A stretch of DNA of 35,028 nt, taken from contig CALFER010000015.1 in the NCBI GenBank assembly GCA_937951895.1, forward strand, positions 1 to 35,028, given 5' to 3'. Positions 7,408-16,614 of the stretch are shown here, piece by piece (the first letter of the stretch is position 1; each line of letters opens with the position of its first letter). The notes under the pieces are model-generated. The model did no database searches. It was not told where the DNA came from and was given only the letters and a program-made list of their open reading frames with translations. A program made the position numbers and the translations under genes. Source of the DNA: an uncultured bacterium (GTDB lineage Bacteria > CSSED10-310 > CALFER01).

Positions 7408-10056
7408 ATGATCAAGGTCTTGAACGAGAAAGCACTGAGAGGCGCCAACTACTACAGTCTCAGACCCGTTATCGTCATGACGATCGATCTGCAGGAGTAT
7501 GATGAGGTCATGACCAACCGGATCGACGGCTTCGTCACCCGGTTGCTTCAGATCATCCCGAGTCTCGAAGAGCACCGCTGCTCCTACGGCACCCGCGGCG
7601 GCTTCGTCAAACGCATGCAGGAAGGCACACTGCTCGGACACGTCATCGAGCACATCGCGATCGAACTGCAATACATCGCCTACATGGATGTCGGTTTCGG
7701 AAAAACACTCGATACCGACCAGCAGGGCGTGTTCAACGTCATTTTCAGTTACTGGGTCGAGGAAGCCGGCATCTATGCGGGGCAGGAAGCCGTCGAACTG
7801 GTCAACGCCATCCTGAATAAAAAACCCTACGATGTCGAACGTTCGATCATGGAACTGAAGGACATCCGCCGCGACCATTATCTCGGACCCTCCACCGCCG
7901 CCATCGTCGAGGAAGCCGAACGGCGCGATATCACCGTCCTGAGACTCGACGACTACAATCTCGTGCAACTCGGCGAGGGCAAATTCCAGAAGCGGATACA
8001 GGCAACGATCACATCGAACACGAGTATGATTTCGGTTGAGACGGCCGGCAACAAACGCCTCACCAAGAAGATGCTCGAGGACGCCGGCATTCCGGTGCCG
8101 AAGGGAACCATCGTCCGCAAACTCGAGGTCGCACTCGAGGACGCCAACTGGCTCGGATACCCGGTCGTGATCAAACCCTATGACGGTCATCATGGCAAAG
8201 GGGTCACGACGGATATCCGGAATGACGAGGATCTGGCGCGCGCGTTCGAGCGGGCTCAATCGATGACGGATCGCGTGATCATCGAAAAGATGGTGACGGG
8301 AAACGACTATCGGGTACTGGTCGTCAACGGCAAGTTTCTGGCGGCCGCCCGGCGAGTCCCGGCGTCGGTTGTCGGCGATGGCGAACACACGATCGCCGAG
8401 TTGATCGAGATCGAGAACCGGAATCCCCGGCGAGGTCTCGGGCATGAAAACGTCATGACCCGGTTGCAGATCTCGTCCGTCACCGAACACCTGCTCGCAC
8501 GCGCCGGCTATACGCTCAGCACGATTCTCTCCGAAGGCGAACTCTTCTGGCTCGAACTGACCGCCAATCTCTCGACGGGCGGCTCGGCGGTCGATGTCAC
8601 GGATCGCGTGCACAGCGCGAACAAGTTCATGGCCGAACGGATCGCCCGCATCGTGGGTCTCGATATCGCCGGCATCGACGTGATTGCACCCACCCTGCGG
8701 TCTCCGATCATGAAGAACGGCGGGGCTGTCATCGAGGTCAACGCGGCACCGGGTCTGCGCATGCATATCGCTCCGGCGGAAGGCAAACCCCGGAACGTGG
8801 CCGCCGATATCGTGGACATGCTGTTCCCGAAAGGCTCGCAGCACGATATTCTCATTTTGTCGGTCACCGGCACGAACGGCAAGACCACCACCGTCCGTTT
8901 GATTTCGCACATCATGAAAGGCGCGAGTTACTCCGTCGGCATGGCGACCACGGACGGCATCTATCTGCGCGACCGGCTGATCGCCGAGGGTGACATGAGC
9001 GGGCCGTACTCCGCGGGCGTCGTTCTGCGCGATCCGATGGTCGACTGCGCGGTGCTCGAAACCGCCCGCGGCGGTATTCTCCGGTCAGGTCTGGGCTACA
9101 GCAATGCCGATGTCGGCGTCGTCCTGAACGTCCAGGCCGACCATCTCGGACTCGGGAACATCAACACCATCGAAGATCTGGCGAAGGTCAAGGCCGTCGT
9201 CGCTGAAGCCGTGCGGAAAGGCGGCACGACAGTGCTCAACGCGGATGACCCCTATTGCGTGCGGATGGCCGAACGATGCACCGAAAAAATCATTTATTTC
9301 TCGATGCGCCCCTCCAATCCCATCATCCGGGCTCATGTCGAACAGGAAAACTGCGCGGTCGTCTACGATCAGGGCTACGTCACGATTCTCGATCACGAAA
9401 TGATCATCCCGGTCGCGCGCGGCGTCGAGATGCCTTTTACGATGGAGGGGAAAGCGATCTTCAACATCCAGAACGCTCTCGCGGCCACCGCGGCGAGTTA
9501 TGCAGTCGGCGTCAAGATCGAGGAAATCCGTCACGGACTGACCTCGTTCTTCCCCTCACCCTCGCAGATGCCCGGTCGCGTCAACATCATCCCGATCGCC
9601 GGGATCGATGTGATGATCGATTACGCGCATAATCCCCACGCCTACCGCAACTTCGTCGATCTCGTGCGAAAACTCGGCGACCGCCGCCGCACCGTCGTGC
9701 TCGATGCCGTCGGCGACCGGCGGGATGAAGATGTCCGGGAAATCAGCCGGATCATCGCTCCGGTATTCAGCGATGTCATCCTCTACGAGGACAAGGATCT
9801 GCGCGGCCGGCAGCCCGGTGAACTCCTCGCCCTGCTCGAATCGGGTCTCGTCGAGGCCCAGTTCGCCCCGGACAAGATCACGCGGATCCCGGATGAAACG
9901 GCGGCCATCGAACACGCACTCACGCACGCGCAACGCGGCGATCTGGTCTGCATCATGACCGGCCGCGTGCGCTCATCGATCGCCTGGTTGTATTCCTACA
10001 AGGAAAAAGTCGAACCGACGGTTGCGATCGAACTTCCCGAAACCGATTCGGACTGA
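7408..10056 (+). CDS. cphA: Cyanophycin synthetase CphA
   Basis: The 882-residue enzyme makes cyanophycin (multi-L-arginyl-poly-L-aspartate) from Asp, Arg and ATP. All three expected parts are present. The N-terminal domain (1 to about 190) starts MIKVLNEKALRGANYYS and contains GHVIEHIAIELQ. The ATP-grasp domain (about 215-480) carries VVIKPYDGHHGKGVTT and ends IEVNAAPGLRMH. The Mur-ligase domain has the P-loop GTNGKTT (residues 488-494), ETARGGILR and the C-terminal IDYAHNPHA. The start at 7408 is chosen because family members begin at this point and GAGG lies just upstream; an ATG at 7357 would add 17 unrelated residues. It is the first gene of the cyanophycin cluster, followed by cphB and a second CphA-like gene. 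Confidence 0.95.
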   Translation: MIKVLNEKALRGANYYSLRPVIVMTIDLQEYDEVMTNRIDGFVTRLLQIIPSLEEHRCSYGTRGGFVKRMQEGTLLGHVIEHIAIELQYIAYMDVGFGKTLDTDQQGVFNVIFSYWVEEAGIYAGQEAVELVNAILNKKPYDVERSIMELKDIRRDHYLGPSTAAIVEEAERRDITVLRLDDYNLVQLGEGKFQKRIQATITSNTSMISVETAGNKRLTKKMLEDAGIPVPKGTIVRKLEVALEDANWLGYPVVIKPYDGHHGKGVTTDIRNDEDLARAFERAQSMTDRVIIEKMVTGNDYRVLVVNGKFLAAARRVPASVVGDGEHTIAELIEIENRNPRRGLGHENVMTRLQISSVTEHLLARAGYTLSTILSEGELFWLELTANLSTGGSAVDVTDRVHSANKFMAERIARIVGLDIAGIDVIAPTLRSPIMKNGGAVIEVNAAPGLRMHIAPAEGKPRNVAADIVDMLFPKGSQHDILILSVTGTNGKTTTVRLISHIMKGASYSVGMATTDGIYLRDRLIAEGDMSGPYSAGVVLRDPMVDCAVLETARGGILRSGLGYSNADVGVVLNVQADHLGLGNINTIEDLAKVKAVVAEAVRKGGTTVLNADDPYCVRMAERCTEKIIYFSMRPSNPIIRAHVEQENCAVVYDQGYVTILDHEMIIPVARGVEMPFTMEGKAIFNIQNALAATAASYAVGVKIEEIRHGLTSFFPSPSQMPGRVNIIPIAGIDVMIDYAHNPHAYRNFVDLVRKLGDRRRTVVLDAVGDRRDEDVREISRIIAPVFSDVILYEDKDLRGRQPGELLALLESGLVEAQFAPDKITRIPDETAAIEHALTHAQRGDLVCIMTGRVRSSIAWLYSYKEKVEPTVAIELPETDSD

Positions 10057-10100
10057 TGCCGGAGCCGGATACCATCTGATCCACACGACGGAGTGACCAC

Positions 10101-10949
10101 ATGACGAACAGGGTACGAACAGAACGGGGCGGGATTGTGCTGATGGGAGGTTCCGAGCATCAGCAGATCAATCCGGAGCTGATCCGGCGGACACTGGATC
10201 TGACGGAAAAAGGCCCCGAAACGCGTGTGGGGATCATTGCGTCCGCAAGCGAATCGCCGACCGCGATGGCCACCCGATATATTGCAGCTCTGAGCGCCTC
10301 CGGGATCCATGCCATCCGGATCCTGGATCCCGCCGCGACTGACCCGTCCGGAACACTGGAATCGCTGGATATCCTGCTGTTTACCGGCGGGGACCAACTC
10401 CGGCTCCTGGAAGTCCTGTTCACCGCAGCCTTCCGGAAAGCACTGACCGTTTTTCATCACCGGGGAGGCGTGATTGCGGGTTCGAGCGCGGGGGCCATGG
10501 TCATGGGGAATCCGGTCATCGTCCGAGGCGACGCGAGCGCGTTTGCCGAGATCGGCGCACTGCAATTCCGGGAGGGATTCGATCTGGTGGAAGACGCGAT
10601 CATCGACACCCACCTGGTTCACCGGAATCGACTCGGACGCCTGCTTCATGCCGCCTCCGTTTATCCCGGAAAGACCGCCATCGGCATTCAGGAAGGGACC
10701 GGGCTGCTCATCGTCCCCGGCCAACCGGGCCAGGTGATCGGGGAGGGGATTGTTGTTTCTGCGCGGTCCTCCGCGCTCCCGGCGCGGTCCTCCGCGCTCC
10801 CGGCGCGGTCCTCCGCACTCCCGGATGAAGAGGCCCCGGAATCTCTCGAACGAACCTATATTCACGCGGAGAATCTGCATGTGAGCATCTATCCGCGGAG
10901 CACTCATATTCACCTGCCGCTGCCCGCGAAAACGTGCAGCCGGCCTTGA
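10101..10949 (+). CDS. cphB: Cyanophycinase CphB with an internal tandem-repeat loop
   Basis: The 282-residue serine peptidase-like enzyme (S51 family) hydrolyses cyanophycin to beta-Asp-Arg dipeptides. The N-terminus GGIVLMGGSE, the FTGGDQLRL loop, and the nucleophile motif GSSAGAMV (residues 127-134, Ser129 the likely nucleophile) are present. HLVHRNRLGRL and GIQEGTGL also match the family. Unusually, residues 221-241 are three copies of ARSSALP, encoded by a 21-bp tandem repeat inserted between the beta strands ending GEGIVVS and the DEEAPES segment. It lies 44 bp after cphA and 15 bp before the CphA-like gene, so synthesis and breakdown are in one operon. No N-terminal secretion signal is seen, so the enzyme should be cytosolic. 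Confidence 0.92.
   Translation: MTNRVRTERGGIVLMGGSEHQQINPELIRRTLDLTEKGPETRVGIIASASESPTAMATRYIAALSASGIHAIRILDPAATDPSGTLESLDILLFTGGDQLRLLEVLFTAAFRKALTVFHHRGGVIAGSSAGAMVMGNPVIVRGDASAFAEIGALQFREGFDLVEDAIIDTHLVHRNRLGRLLHAASVYPGKTAIGIQEGTGLLIVPGQPGQVIGEGIVVSARSSALPARSSALPARSSALPDEEAPESLERTYIHAENLHVSIYPRSTHIHLPLPAKTCSRP
10761..10823 (+). repeat. Three in-frame 21-bp tandem repeats inside cphB
   Basis: Units at 10761-10781, 10782-10802 and 10803-10823. The first two are identical; the third differs by one G-to-A change, which is silent. Each encodes the heptapeptide ARSSALP, so changes in copy number would keep the reading frame. Confidence 0.95.
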
Positions 10950-10964
10950 AAAGGAGTTTCGACA

Positions 10965-12872
10965 GTGTCCAACATTTTCACGATTTCAAACATCAGATCA
11001 TATCTCGGCCCCAGTTTTTATCTGGATCAGCAGGCATTCACCTTCGACCTTTGCCAGAAGAACCCCGTGCCGGTCGATCGGGTCTGGCCGGTGGTTACCG
11101 CCGCCATTCCCGCTCTCGATGCGGATCGTGTTCCCGAGACGTTCGATGAGCTGTTCGCCCGGACGGTGATCGGCCTGCAACAGCTCGATATGGATCTCTT
11201 TGCAACCAAATGGACGGTCTCGAAGCAGGAAGATGGAAGCCGGATCGCGGTGCAGTACATCGATCCGAAGACCTGCGAGCGCTGCATCCGATTGGCCCAG
11301 GACTGGATCTCGGATATCGTTTCCTCCCGGTCCTATCCGTTCAAGGCGCGTTACGAGGAAGTTCAGAAGGGATTCCACAAGAGCGGTTTCGGCGGTCCGA
11401 CGATTTTCTCGATCATCGAATCGGGCTATCGGAACGGCATCCCGATGTTCTATCTCAAGAGCGAAGACGTGTTCCAGTGGGGTCAGGGGCGCAAGCAGCT
11501 CCGGGGCCGCTCGACGGTGCTCCACCGGGACAGTATCAAGGACACCGAACTGACCACCTACAAGGATCTCGCCAAAGCCTTCCTCGATGATCTCGGGTTC
11601 CCCGTCCCCCGCGGCCGGCTCTGCTATACGCTCGATGAGCTGCAGAAATACGCCGAGGAAATCGGATATCCCGTGGTGACCAAACCGGTGGCGGGCCACA
11701 AGGGGCAGGGAGTGACGACGGGAATCATGTCCAGGGGCGAACTGCAGGAAGGATTTGAAATTGCCAAAGAGGCATCTGAGAACCGGAACGACGCGATCAT
11801 CGTCGAGAAGCACGTGACGGGCACGGATCACCGTCTGTTGACGATCAGCGGCAAATTCGTCGCGGCGCTCCAGCGGATTCCCGCCCACGTCATCGGCGAC
11901 GGAACGCATTCGATCGAAGAGCTGATCGAGATCGAGAACAGCCGGCCGGAACGGGCCGACACACCGCGCTCGCCATTGGGCAAGATCAAGATCGACGACA
12001 ATCTCGTGTCCTTCATCCGCGACAAGGGCATTTCGCTCAGGGACGTCCCGACAAAAGGCGAGGAGATTATACTGCGTCGCGTCGCCAATATCTCGGCCGG
12101 CGGCGTCTCGAAAAACGTCACCGACGTGATTCACCCCCTCAACATCAAGCTGGCCGAAGATGTCGCCCGGTTTCTCGATGTCCATGTCCTCGGGATCGAC
12201 CTCCTCGCCGAGGATATCTCGAAGCCGTGGACCGAAAGCCCCTGTTCGATCATCGAGATCAACGCGGGGCCGGGGGTCTTCATGCATCTCGTGCCGGCCG
12301 TGGGTGAATCGATCAACGTGCCCGAACGGATTTTCAAGGCTTTTTTCCCGACCGGCGATTCGGCGCGCGTCCCGACGATCGTTTTCAACAAGCTGCCCAA
12401 AAAGATCGCTCAGCAGCTCTGCTCGCATTGCCTCGATCATTCGGCGGTCGAGGAAGCCGGGGTGGCCGCGCTGGACGGCGTCTGGTTCAACAATCAGTTC
12501 TTCAGCAAGCGCCCCGAGCATATCTCGAATATCCGCAACGTGATGCGGAACCCGCGCCTGGATGTCGTGATGCTGGAGTATTCCGAGAACGAAATCCGGG
12601 ATGAGGGTTTGTATCACTGGGGCGCGGACGTGGTGGTGCTGGACGATCCCACCCTGATCGAAACCGTTCTGGCGCGGGATCTGTTGCCGGGAGCGACTCT
12701 GATTCAGATCGATCGCAAGGGCAAGAAGCTGCTCAGGACGCATGATGGCGAGGTCACGGAGATCGCCCTGAAGTCGAAGTCCGTCGACGCGGTGCTGGTG
12801 CAGGAATTACAGACTCTTCTGGATGGATTGATCGACCGGTATTGTGTGAAGGCCGCGGTCAAAACCTACTGA
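10965..12872 (+). CDS. CphA-like ATP-grasp enzyme with degenerate Mur-ligase half (CphA2/CphA'-like)
   Basis: The 635-residue protein starts at a GTG with AAGGAG 8 nt upstream. The N-terminal part diverges from CphA. The ATP-grasp domain, about residues 210-470, is well kept: VVTKPVAGHKGQGVTTGIM, IIVEKHVTGTDHRLL, HVIGDGTHSIEELIEIEN, ISAGGVSKNVTDVIHP and IIEINAGPGVFMHLVP. The C-terminal ~165 residues retain only a shrunken Mur-ligase core (LDVVMLEYSENEIRDEG, WGADVVVLDDP). The P-loop GTNGKTT is absent and the usual last domain is missing. Known CphA2-type enzymes have lost one active site and join beta-Asp-Arg dipeptides. Re-polymerising the dipeptides released by the adjacent CphB is a plausible role here (inference). 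Confidence 0.85.
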   Translation: MSNIFTISNIRSYLGPSFYLDQQAFTFDLCQKNPVPVDRVWPVVTAAIPALDADRVPETFDELFARTVIGLQQLDMDLFATKWTVSKQEDGSRIAVQYIDPKTCERCIRLAQDWISDIVSSRSYPFKARYEEVQKGFHKSGFGGPTIFSIIESGYRNGIPMFYLKSEDVFQWGQGRKQLRGRSTVLHRDSIKDTELTTYKDLAKAFLDDLGFPVPRGRLCYTLDELQKYAEEIGYPVVTKPVAGHKGQGVTTGIMSRGELQEGFEIAKEASENRNDAIIVEKHVTGTDHRLLTISGKFVAALQRIPAHVIGDGTHSIEELIEIENSRPERADTPRSPLGKIKIDDNLVSFIRDKGISLRDVPTKGEEIILRRVANISAGGVSKNVTDVIHPLNIKLAEDVARFLDVHVLGIDLLAEDISKPWTESPCSIIEINAGPGVFMHLVPAVGESINVPERIFKAFFPTGDSARVPTIVFNKLPKKIAQQLCSHCLDHSAVEEAGVAALDGVWFNNQFFSKRPEHISNIRNVMRNPRLDVVMLEYSENEIRDEGLYHWGADVVVLDDPTLIETVLARDLLPGATLIQIDRKGKKLLRTHDGEVTEIALKSKSVDAVLVQELQTLLDGLIDRYCVKAAVKTY

Positions 12873-12873
12873 T

Positions 12874-15291
12874 GTGGTCTTGAGCAGCATCCGGAGCATT
12901 CTGGGAATCCTCATCTGGGCGGGGCTGGTTTTCGGCGCCCTGCCCGGATACATGCATGCGGATCTGTCCTACGCCAACTTCCCGGATCCCGGCGCGTTCC
13001 GGATGCGTCTGATCGAACTCACCCGCGTCCTTGCCGCGGCCATCCCTCTCACCATCCTGCTCGGCCCGCTGGTCCGCCGTGTCAAGCGCCCGGTCGACCG
13101 TGGCCGAGTCATTCGCTGGACGGTTGCGCTGACCGTTGCGACGGTATTCGGGTTGCTGTCCATCTGCGCATTTGAACTCTGGAAATCCGTTCCACGCATT
13201 CCGGACTCGATCGTGTATCTGTTTCAGGCGAAGATTTTCGCCGCCGGGAAACTCTGGGCACCCGTCCCGAGCCCGCTGGCGCCGTTCGACTACATGTTCA
13301 CGCTGGCCGATCAGGGCCGATGGATCTCACGCTACAGCCCCGGGTTTCCGGTGCTGCTCGCGCTGGGCTACTGGCTCGGGATGCCCTGGATCATCGCGCC
13401 GCTGTTCGGTGCCGCGAGCGTCTTCATGGCGTTTCGGCTCACCCGCAAACTCTATGCCTCGGATTCGCTCGCGCTGCTCACCATGCTGCTCCTCGCCACC
13501 AGCCCGTTCTTTCTCGGAATCAGCGCTCAGGTGCTGAACCACTCACCCTGTCTGTTCCTGTTTTTGCTCCTGATCGATCGCACGCATGCGCTGACCGGGC
13601 GGCCATCGACCCGAAATGCGCTCCTGATCGGGATCATTCCCGGGCTGATGTTCCTGATCCGTCAGCTCACCGCCGTCACTCTCGCGCTTCCGTTCGTCGG
13701 GTTTGCCTGTGTTCATCTGATCCGCCGGAAGCAGTTCCGCGCGTTGACCCTGCTGGCGGCGGGCGGCGCGGTGATCCTCTCCATTCAGCTCCTTTACAAT
13801 GAGGTGTTCACGGGGAATCCGTTCGTGTTCCCGTTCCATGTGGGGAGTTTCGGTGAGCTGGATCGACTGGGATTCGGCCGGCAGGTCAAGTGGGACGTCT
13901 GGCCGGAGCCGGGGCGGCATTTCCCGTATCACACGCCGTGGCGGGCGCTTCTGAACACACATCTGAATCTGTCGAGAATGAACACGACGCTGTTCGGCTG
14001 GCCGTCCGGGTTTTTCCTGCTCGCGCTGCCGTTTCTGCTGCCGGTCCGGGCGTCGCGGCGCTGGGACATCCTGTTTCTGCTGTCCATGCTCGGAACCATT
14101 GCCGGCTATGCGCTGTACTGGTTTCCCGGCGCGGGATTGCTCGGGGCGCGTTACTATTACGAATCGATGATCGGCTACGTCGTTCTGACCGCGCGGGGCG
14201 CGTGTGTGCTCCATGACGCGCTGCGCGAGTCCCGGTGGAGGCGCTGGCAGGCATTTCCCGCGGCATTCATCATTGCGTCGTCGATCCATGCCGGCGTCAT
14301 GTTCTGGCCCGATTACATCCGGTTGAATCGGGAGGCGTTCACGAAGGCGTATCAGGGCATCTTCGAGCATCTGCCGGAGCCTCCCGCGCTGGTGTTCATC
14401 TCCGGAGACACAACCTCGTTCAGTTTCGGTTTTTTCAAGAACGACATCGCATTGAAGAACCCGATCCTCTATGCTCGGGACATGGGACCAAACAAGAATA
14501 CACTGCTCATCCGCCGTTTCCCGGAGCGCTCCCCGTATCTCGTACAGGCGGATCTCAGCCATAGCCGCATGGTTCCCCTCGACGAAAAGGGGATGATGCA
14601 GGCCGATGCGCTGGAGGCTTATCGGCGGGACACGGAGGGGTTTGATCCGTTCAATCGTTTTGACTCGGCCCGATGGCGGGTTACAGGTCGCCAGAGAGAC
14701 TGCATCACGCACCGCAGGGGGCAGGTTCGGGTTGAGGGAGAGATGGAACGCGATGTCCTTCCGGGTTCCGCGGCCGACCTGCGGTATCTCGACCTGCCGC
14801 TGACGGATTTCACCGTGACGGCGGCCTTCACGGCGCCTCTCCTTCCCGGCGCGTCCATGACCCTGAGTCTCGAAAACGGACGGTATCTCGATGATTTCCT
14901 GGATCTGGCGGCCGTCATGATTTCGTATTCCGGGCCTTCGCACGAGCAGCCCGCTTCGTATGTGTTTTCATGGAAGGAACTGGGAGTCGAATGGCATCAT
15001 CAGGCGATGGCGGCGTTCGGCGATGAAAATGCAGGCGTGCATCGGATGGCATTGACGGTCCGGGCGCGATCCGGCGACGTGGCGGGGGTGGTGGATGGAC
15101 GGGTGGTCGGGAGTGCGACGATCCCGTTCCGGTCGTCGATCGTGAAACCCCGGTTGGGTGTATTCCATGATGGGCGCGAGAATCGCGAGGTCGTTGCGGT
15201 ATGGGATTCGTTCGAGGTGCGTTACCCGGATACCGGCCTGAAGGCTCTGCCGCTGATCGGATTGCAGGATTTTACAGGAGAAATCCGGTGA
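12874..15291 (+). CDS. GT39/ArnT-like membrane glycosyltransferase with C-terminal beta-sandwich-like domain
   Basis: The 805-residue protein starts at a GTG two bases after the stop of the CphA-like gene. The first ~480 residues hold about ten to twelve hydrophobic helices with the topology of the dolichyl-phosphate-mannose/ArnT (GT-C) group. An early loop has FQAKIFAAGKLWAP and RYSPGFPVLLALGYWLG, and further helices carry LLLATSPFFLGIS. These enzymes move a sugar from a polyprenyl-phosphate carrier on the periplasmic side. After a soluble stretch (about 490-590), residues ~600-800 look like a concanavalin-type beta domain (FDPFNRFDSARWRV, HRMALTVRARSGDVAGVVDG, VAVWDSFEVRY). I see no specific substrate. 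The gene overlaps the next one by 4 bp. Confidence 0.7.
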   Translation: MVLSSIRSILGILIWAGLVFGALPGYMHADLSYANFPDPGAFRMRLIELTRVLAAAIPLTILLGPLVRRVKRPVDRGRVIRWTVALTVATVFGLLSICAFELWKSVPRIPDSIVYLFQAKIFAAGKLWAPVPSPLAPFDYMFTLADQGRWISRYSPGFPVLLALGYWLGMPWIIAPLFGAASVFMAFRLTRKLYASDSLALLTMLLLATSPFFLGISAQVLNHSPCLFLFLLLIDRTHALTGRPSTRNALLIGIIPGLMFLIRQLTAVTLALPFVGFACVHLIRRKQFRALTLLAAGGAVILSIQLLYNEVFTGNPFVFPFHVGSFGELDRLGFGRQVKWDVWPEPGRHFPYHTPWRALLNTHLNLSRMNTTLFGWPSGFFLLALPFLLPVRASRRWDILFLLSMLGTIAGYALYWFPGAGLLGARYYYESMIGYVVLTARGACVLHDALRESRWRRWQAFPAAFIIASSIHAGVMFWPDYIRLNREAFTKAYQGIFEHLPEPPALVFISGDTTSFSFGFFKNDIALKNPILYARDMGPNKNTLLIRRFPERSPYLVQADLSHSRMVPLDEKGMMQADALEAYRRDTEGFDPFNRFDSARWRVTGRQRDCITHRRGQVRVEGEMERDVLPGSAADLRYLDLPLTDFTVTAAFTAPLLPGASMTLSLENGRYLDDFLDLAAVMISYSGPSHEQPASYVFSWKELGVEWHHQAMAAFGDENAGVHRMALTVRARSGDVAGVVDGRVVGSATIPFRSSIVKPRLGVFHDGRENREVVAVWDSFEVRYPDTGLKALPLIGLQDFTGEIR

Positions 15292-16607
15292 AGCCCGTTG
15301 TTGTTGTCGTGGGAGCCGGAATCACCGGATTGACGGCTGCGGACCGATTGTCGGCAGGCGGTGTTCCGGTGGTGGTTCTCGAACGCGACAGCAGTCCCGG
15401 AGGTCTGGCGCGATCATTCCGATACGACGGCTGGACATTCGATATCGGCCCGCACCGCTTTCACACCCATGACGATGCGATTCGGTGCGTCATCCGGGAT
15501 GTGCTGTCGGATCAGGGGCTTGAGATCGGGCGGGCGAGCAGTGTGTTTTTCGAGGGTCGGTATTTCGCCTGGCCACTCCGTCCCGAAGCGCTTCTCAAGC
15601 TGCCTCCCCACCTGGCCTTCTGCGCCCTGATCGACATGTTGCGACGCCCGTTCACACCCCGAAAAGAATCGATCGAATCGTTTGAAGATTATGTGCTCGA
15701 TCGTTACGGACGGACGCTGTACGAGGCGTTTTTCAGGCAGTACACCGAGAAATTCGCGTTTGTGGGATGCGATCGGCTGCATGCGAGCTGGGCGACCGTG
15801 AGTGTCGATCGGGCGATCATCGATCGTCGGATCCGGATGAATTCGCTCGTGGACGCGCTCAGGATGATGCTGATCCCGCAACCGATTGAAACGCGGTTTC
15901 TGTATCCCGTCGAGGGATGCGGCGCGTATGCGGGACGTCTGGCTGATCGGATCGAATCGCGAGGCGGGCGGGTGCTTCTCGGCACTCCGGTTGTCTCGAT
16001 CGGACGCGACGGGGACCGGATAACCGGAGTGTTCTGCTCAACCGAACGGTTCGATGCCGGGATGACGATCTGGACCGCGCCGGTCACGGATCTGTGCAGG
16101 ATGCTTGAAATGCAGCCTCCGGGACTTGGATACATGAGCACCATTCTGTTCAACATCATGCTCGACCGTCCGCCCATGAGGAGCGATCAATGGATTTACT
16201 TTTCGTCGCGCCGGATCGTTTTCGCCCGAGTTTCGAATCCCGCAGCCTTTTCCCCGCGCAACACTCCTCCCGGGAAAGGCGCGTTGTGTGTCGAGGTCAT
16301 GTGTCACGATCCGACCTGGTGGGAGTCGCCTGGCAATCTGGAACACGACGTGATCCGCACGCTCGAACGTGTCGGGTTGTGCCGGGCGGTCTGGATCGAA
16401 GGGATCCGGATCGAGAGGATTCCCGAGACGTATCCGATTTATGCGCTGGAGTATCCCGACCGGCGACAAGACACGTTGAAACGTCTCGAACGATTTGACA
16501 CGCTGATACCGACCGGGCGGTGCGGGAGTTTTTTTTACAACAACATGGATGACAGCATCGAGATGGGGCTCCGGGCGGCAGAGGCGGTTTTGGAGCGGAT
16601 CGGCTGA
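15288..16607 (+). CDS. FAD-dependent amine-oxidase/UDP-galactopyranose-mutase-like protein
   Basis: The 439-residue protein starts at a GTG overlapping the previous stop (GTGA), with ACAGGAG 7 nt upstream. The N-terminus has a clear dinucleotide fold: VVVVGAGITGLTAADRLSAGG, then ERDSSPGGLARSF and FDIGPHRFHTHD. The later part contains LYPVEGCGAYAGRLADRI and ends with the FAD-contacting NNMDDSIEMGLRAAEAVL. This layout fits the group that includes UDP-galactopyranose mutase, protoporphyrinogen-oxidase-like and phytoene-desaturase-like flavoproteins. Translational coupling to the glycosyltransferase favours a sugar-nucleotide or lipid-linked-sugar role (inference). The gene ends 7 bp before the stop of the convergent histidine kinase gene. 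Confidence 0.75.
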   Translation: MKPVVVVVGAGITGLTAADRLSAGGVPVVVLERDSSPGGLARSFRYDGWTFDIGPHRFHTHDDAIRCVIRDVLSDQGLEIGRASSVFFEGRYFAWPLRPEALLKLPPHLAFCALIDMLRRPFTPRKESIESFEDYVLDRYGRTLYEAFFRQYTEKFAFVGCDRLHASWATVSVDRAIIDRRIRMNSLVDALRMMLIPQPIETRFLYPVEGCGAYAGRLADRIESRGGRVLLGTPVVSIGRDGDRITGVFCSTERFDAGMTIWTAPVTDLCRMLEMQPPGLGYMSTILFNIMLDRPPMRSDQWIYFSSRRIVFARVSNPAAFSPRNTPPGKGALCVEVMCHDPTWWESPGNLEHDVIRTLERVGLCRAVWIEGIRIERIPETYPIYALEYPDRRQDTLKRLERFDTLIPTGRCGSFFYNNMDDSIEMGLRAAEAVLERIG

Positions 16608-16614
16608 GATGTGT

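Noticed and set aside
7318..8910. Long open frame of 530 codons on the minus strand over cphA
   Set aside because: It is exactly opposite strongly conserved cphA sequence in a GC-rich gene, lacks any family motif, and is explained by codon bias of the plus-strand gene.
10998..12743. Long open frame of 581 codons on the minus strand over the CphA-like gene
   Set aside because: Opposite a clear ATP-grasp protein; His/Arg/Asp-rich composition typical of antisense shadows.
13543..14943. Open frame of 466 codons on the minus strand over the glycosyltransferase
   Set aside because: Extremely Arg/Pro/Gln-rich, no domains, and the plus strand carries a convincing membrane protein.
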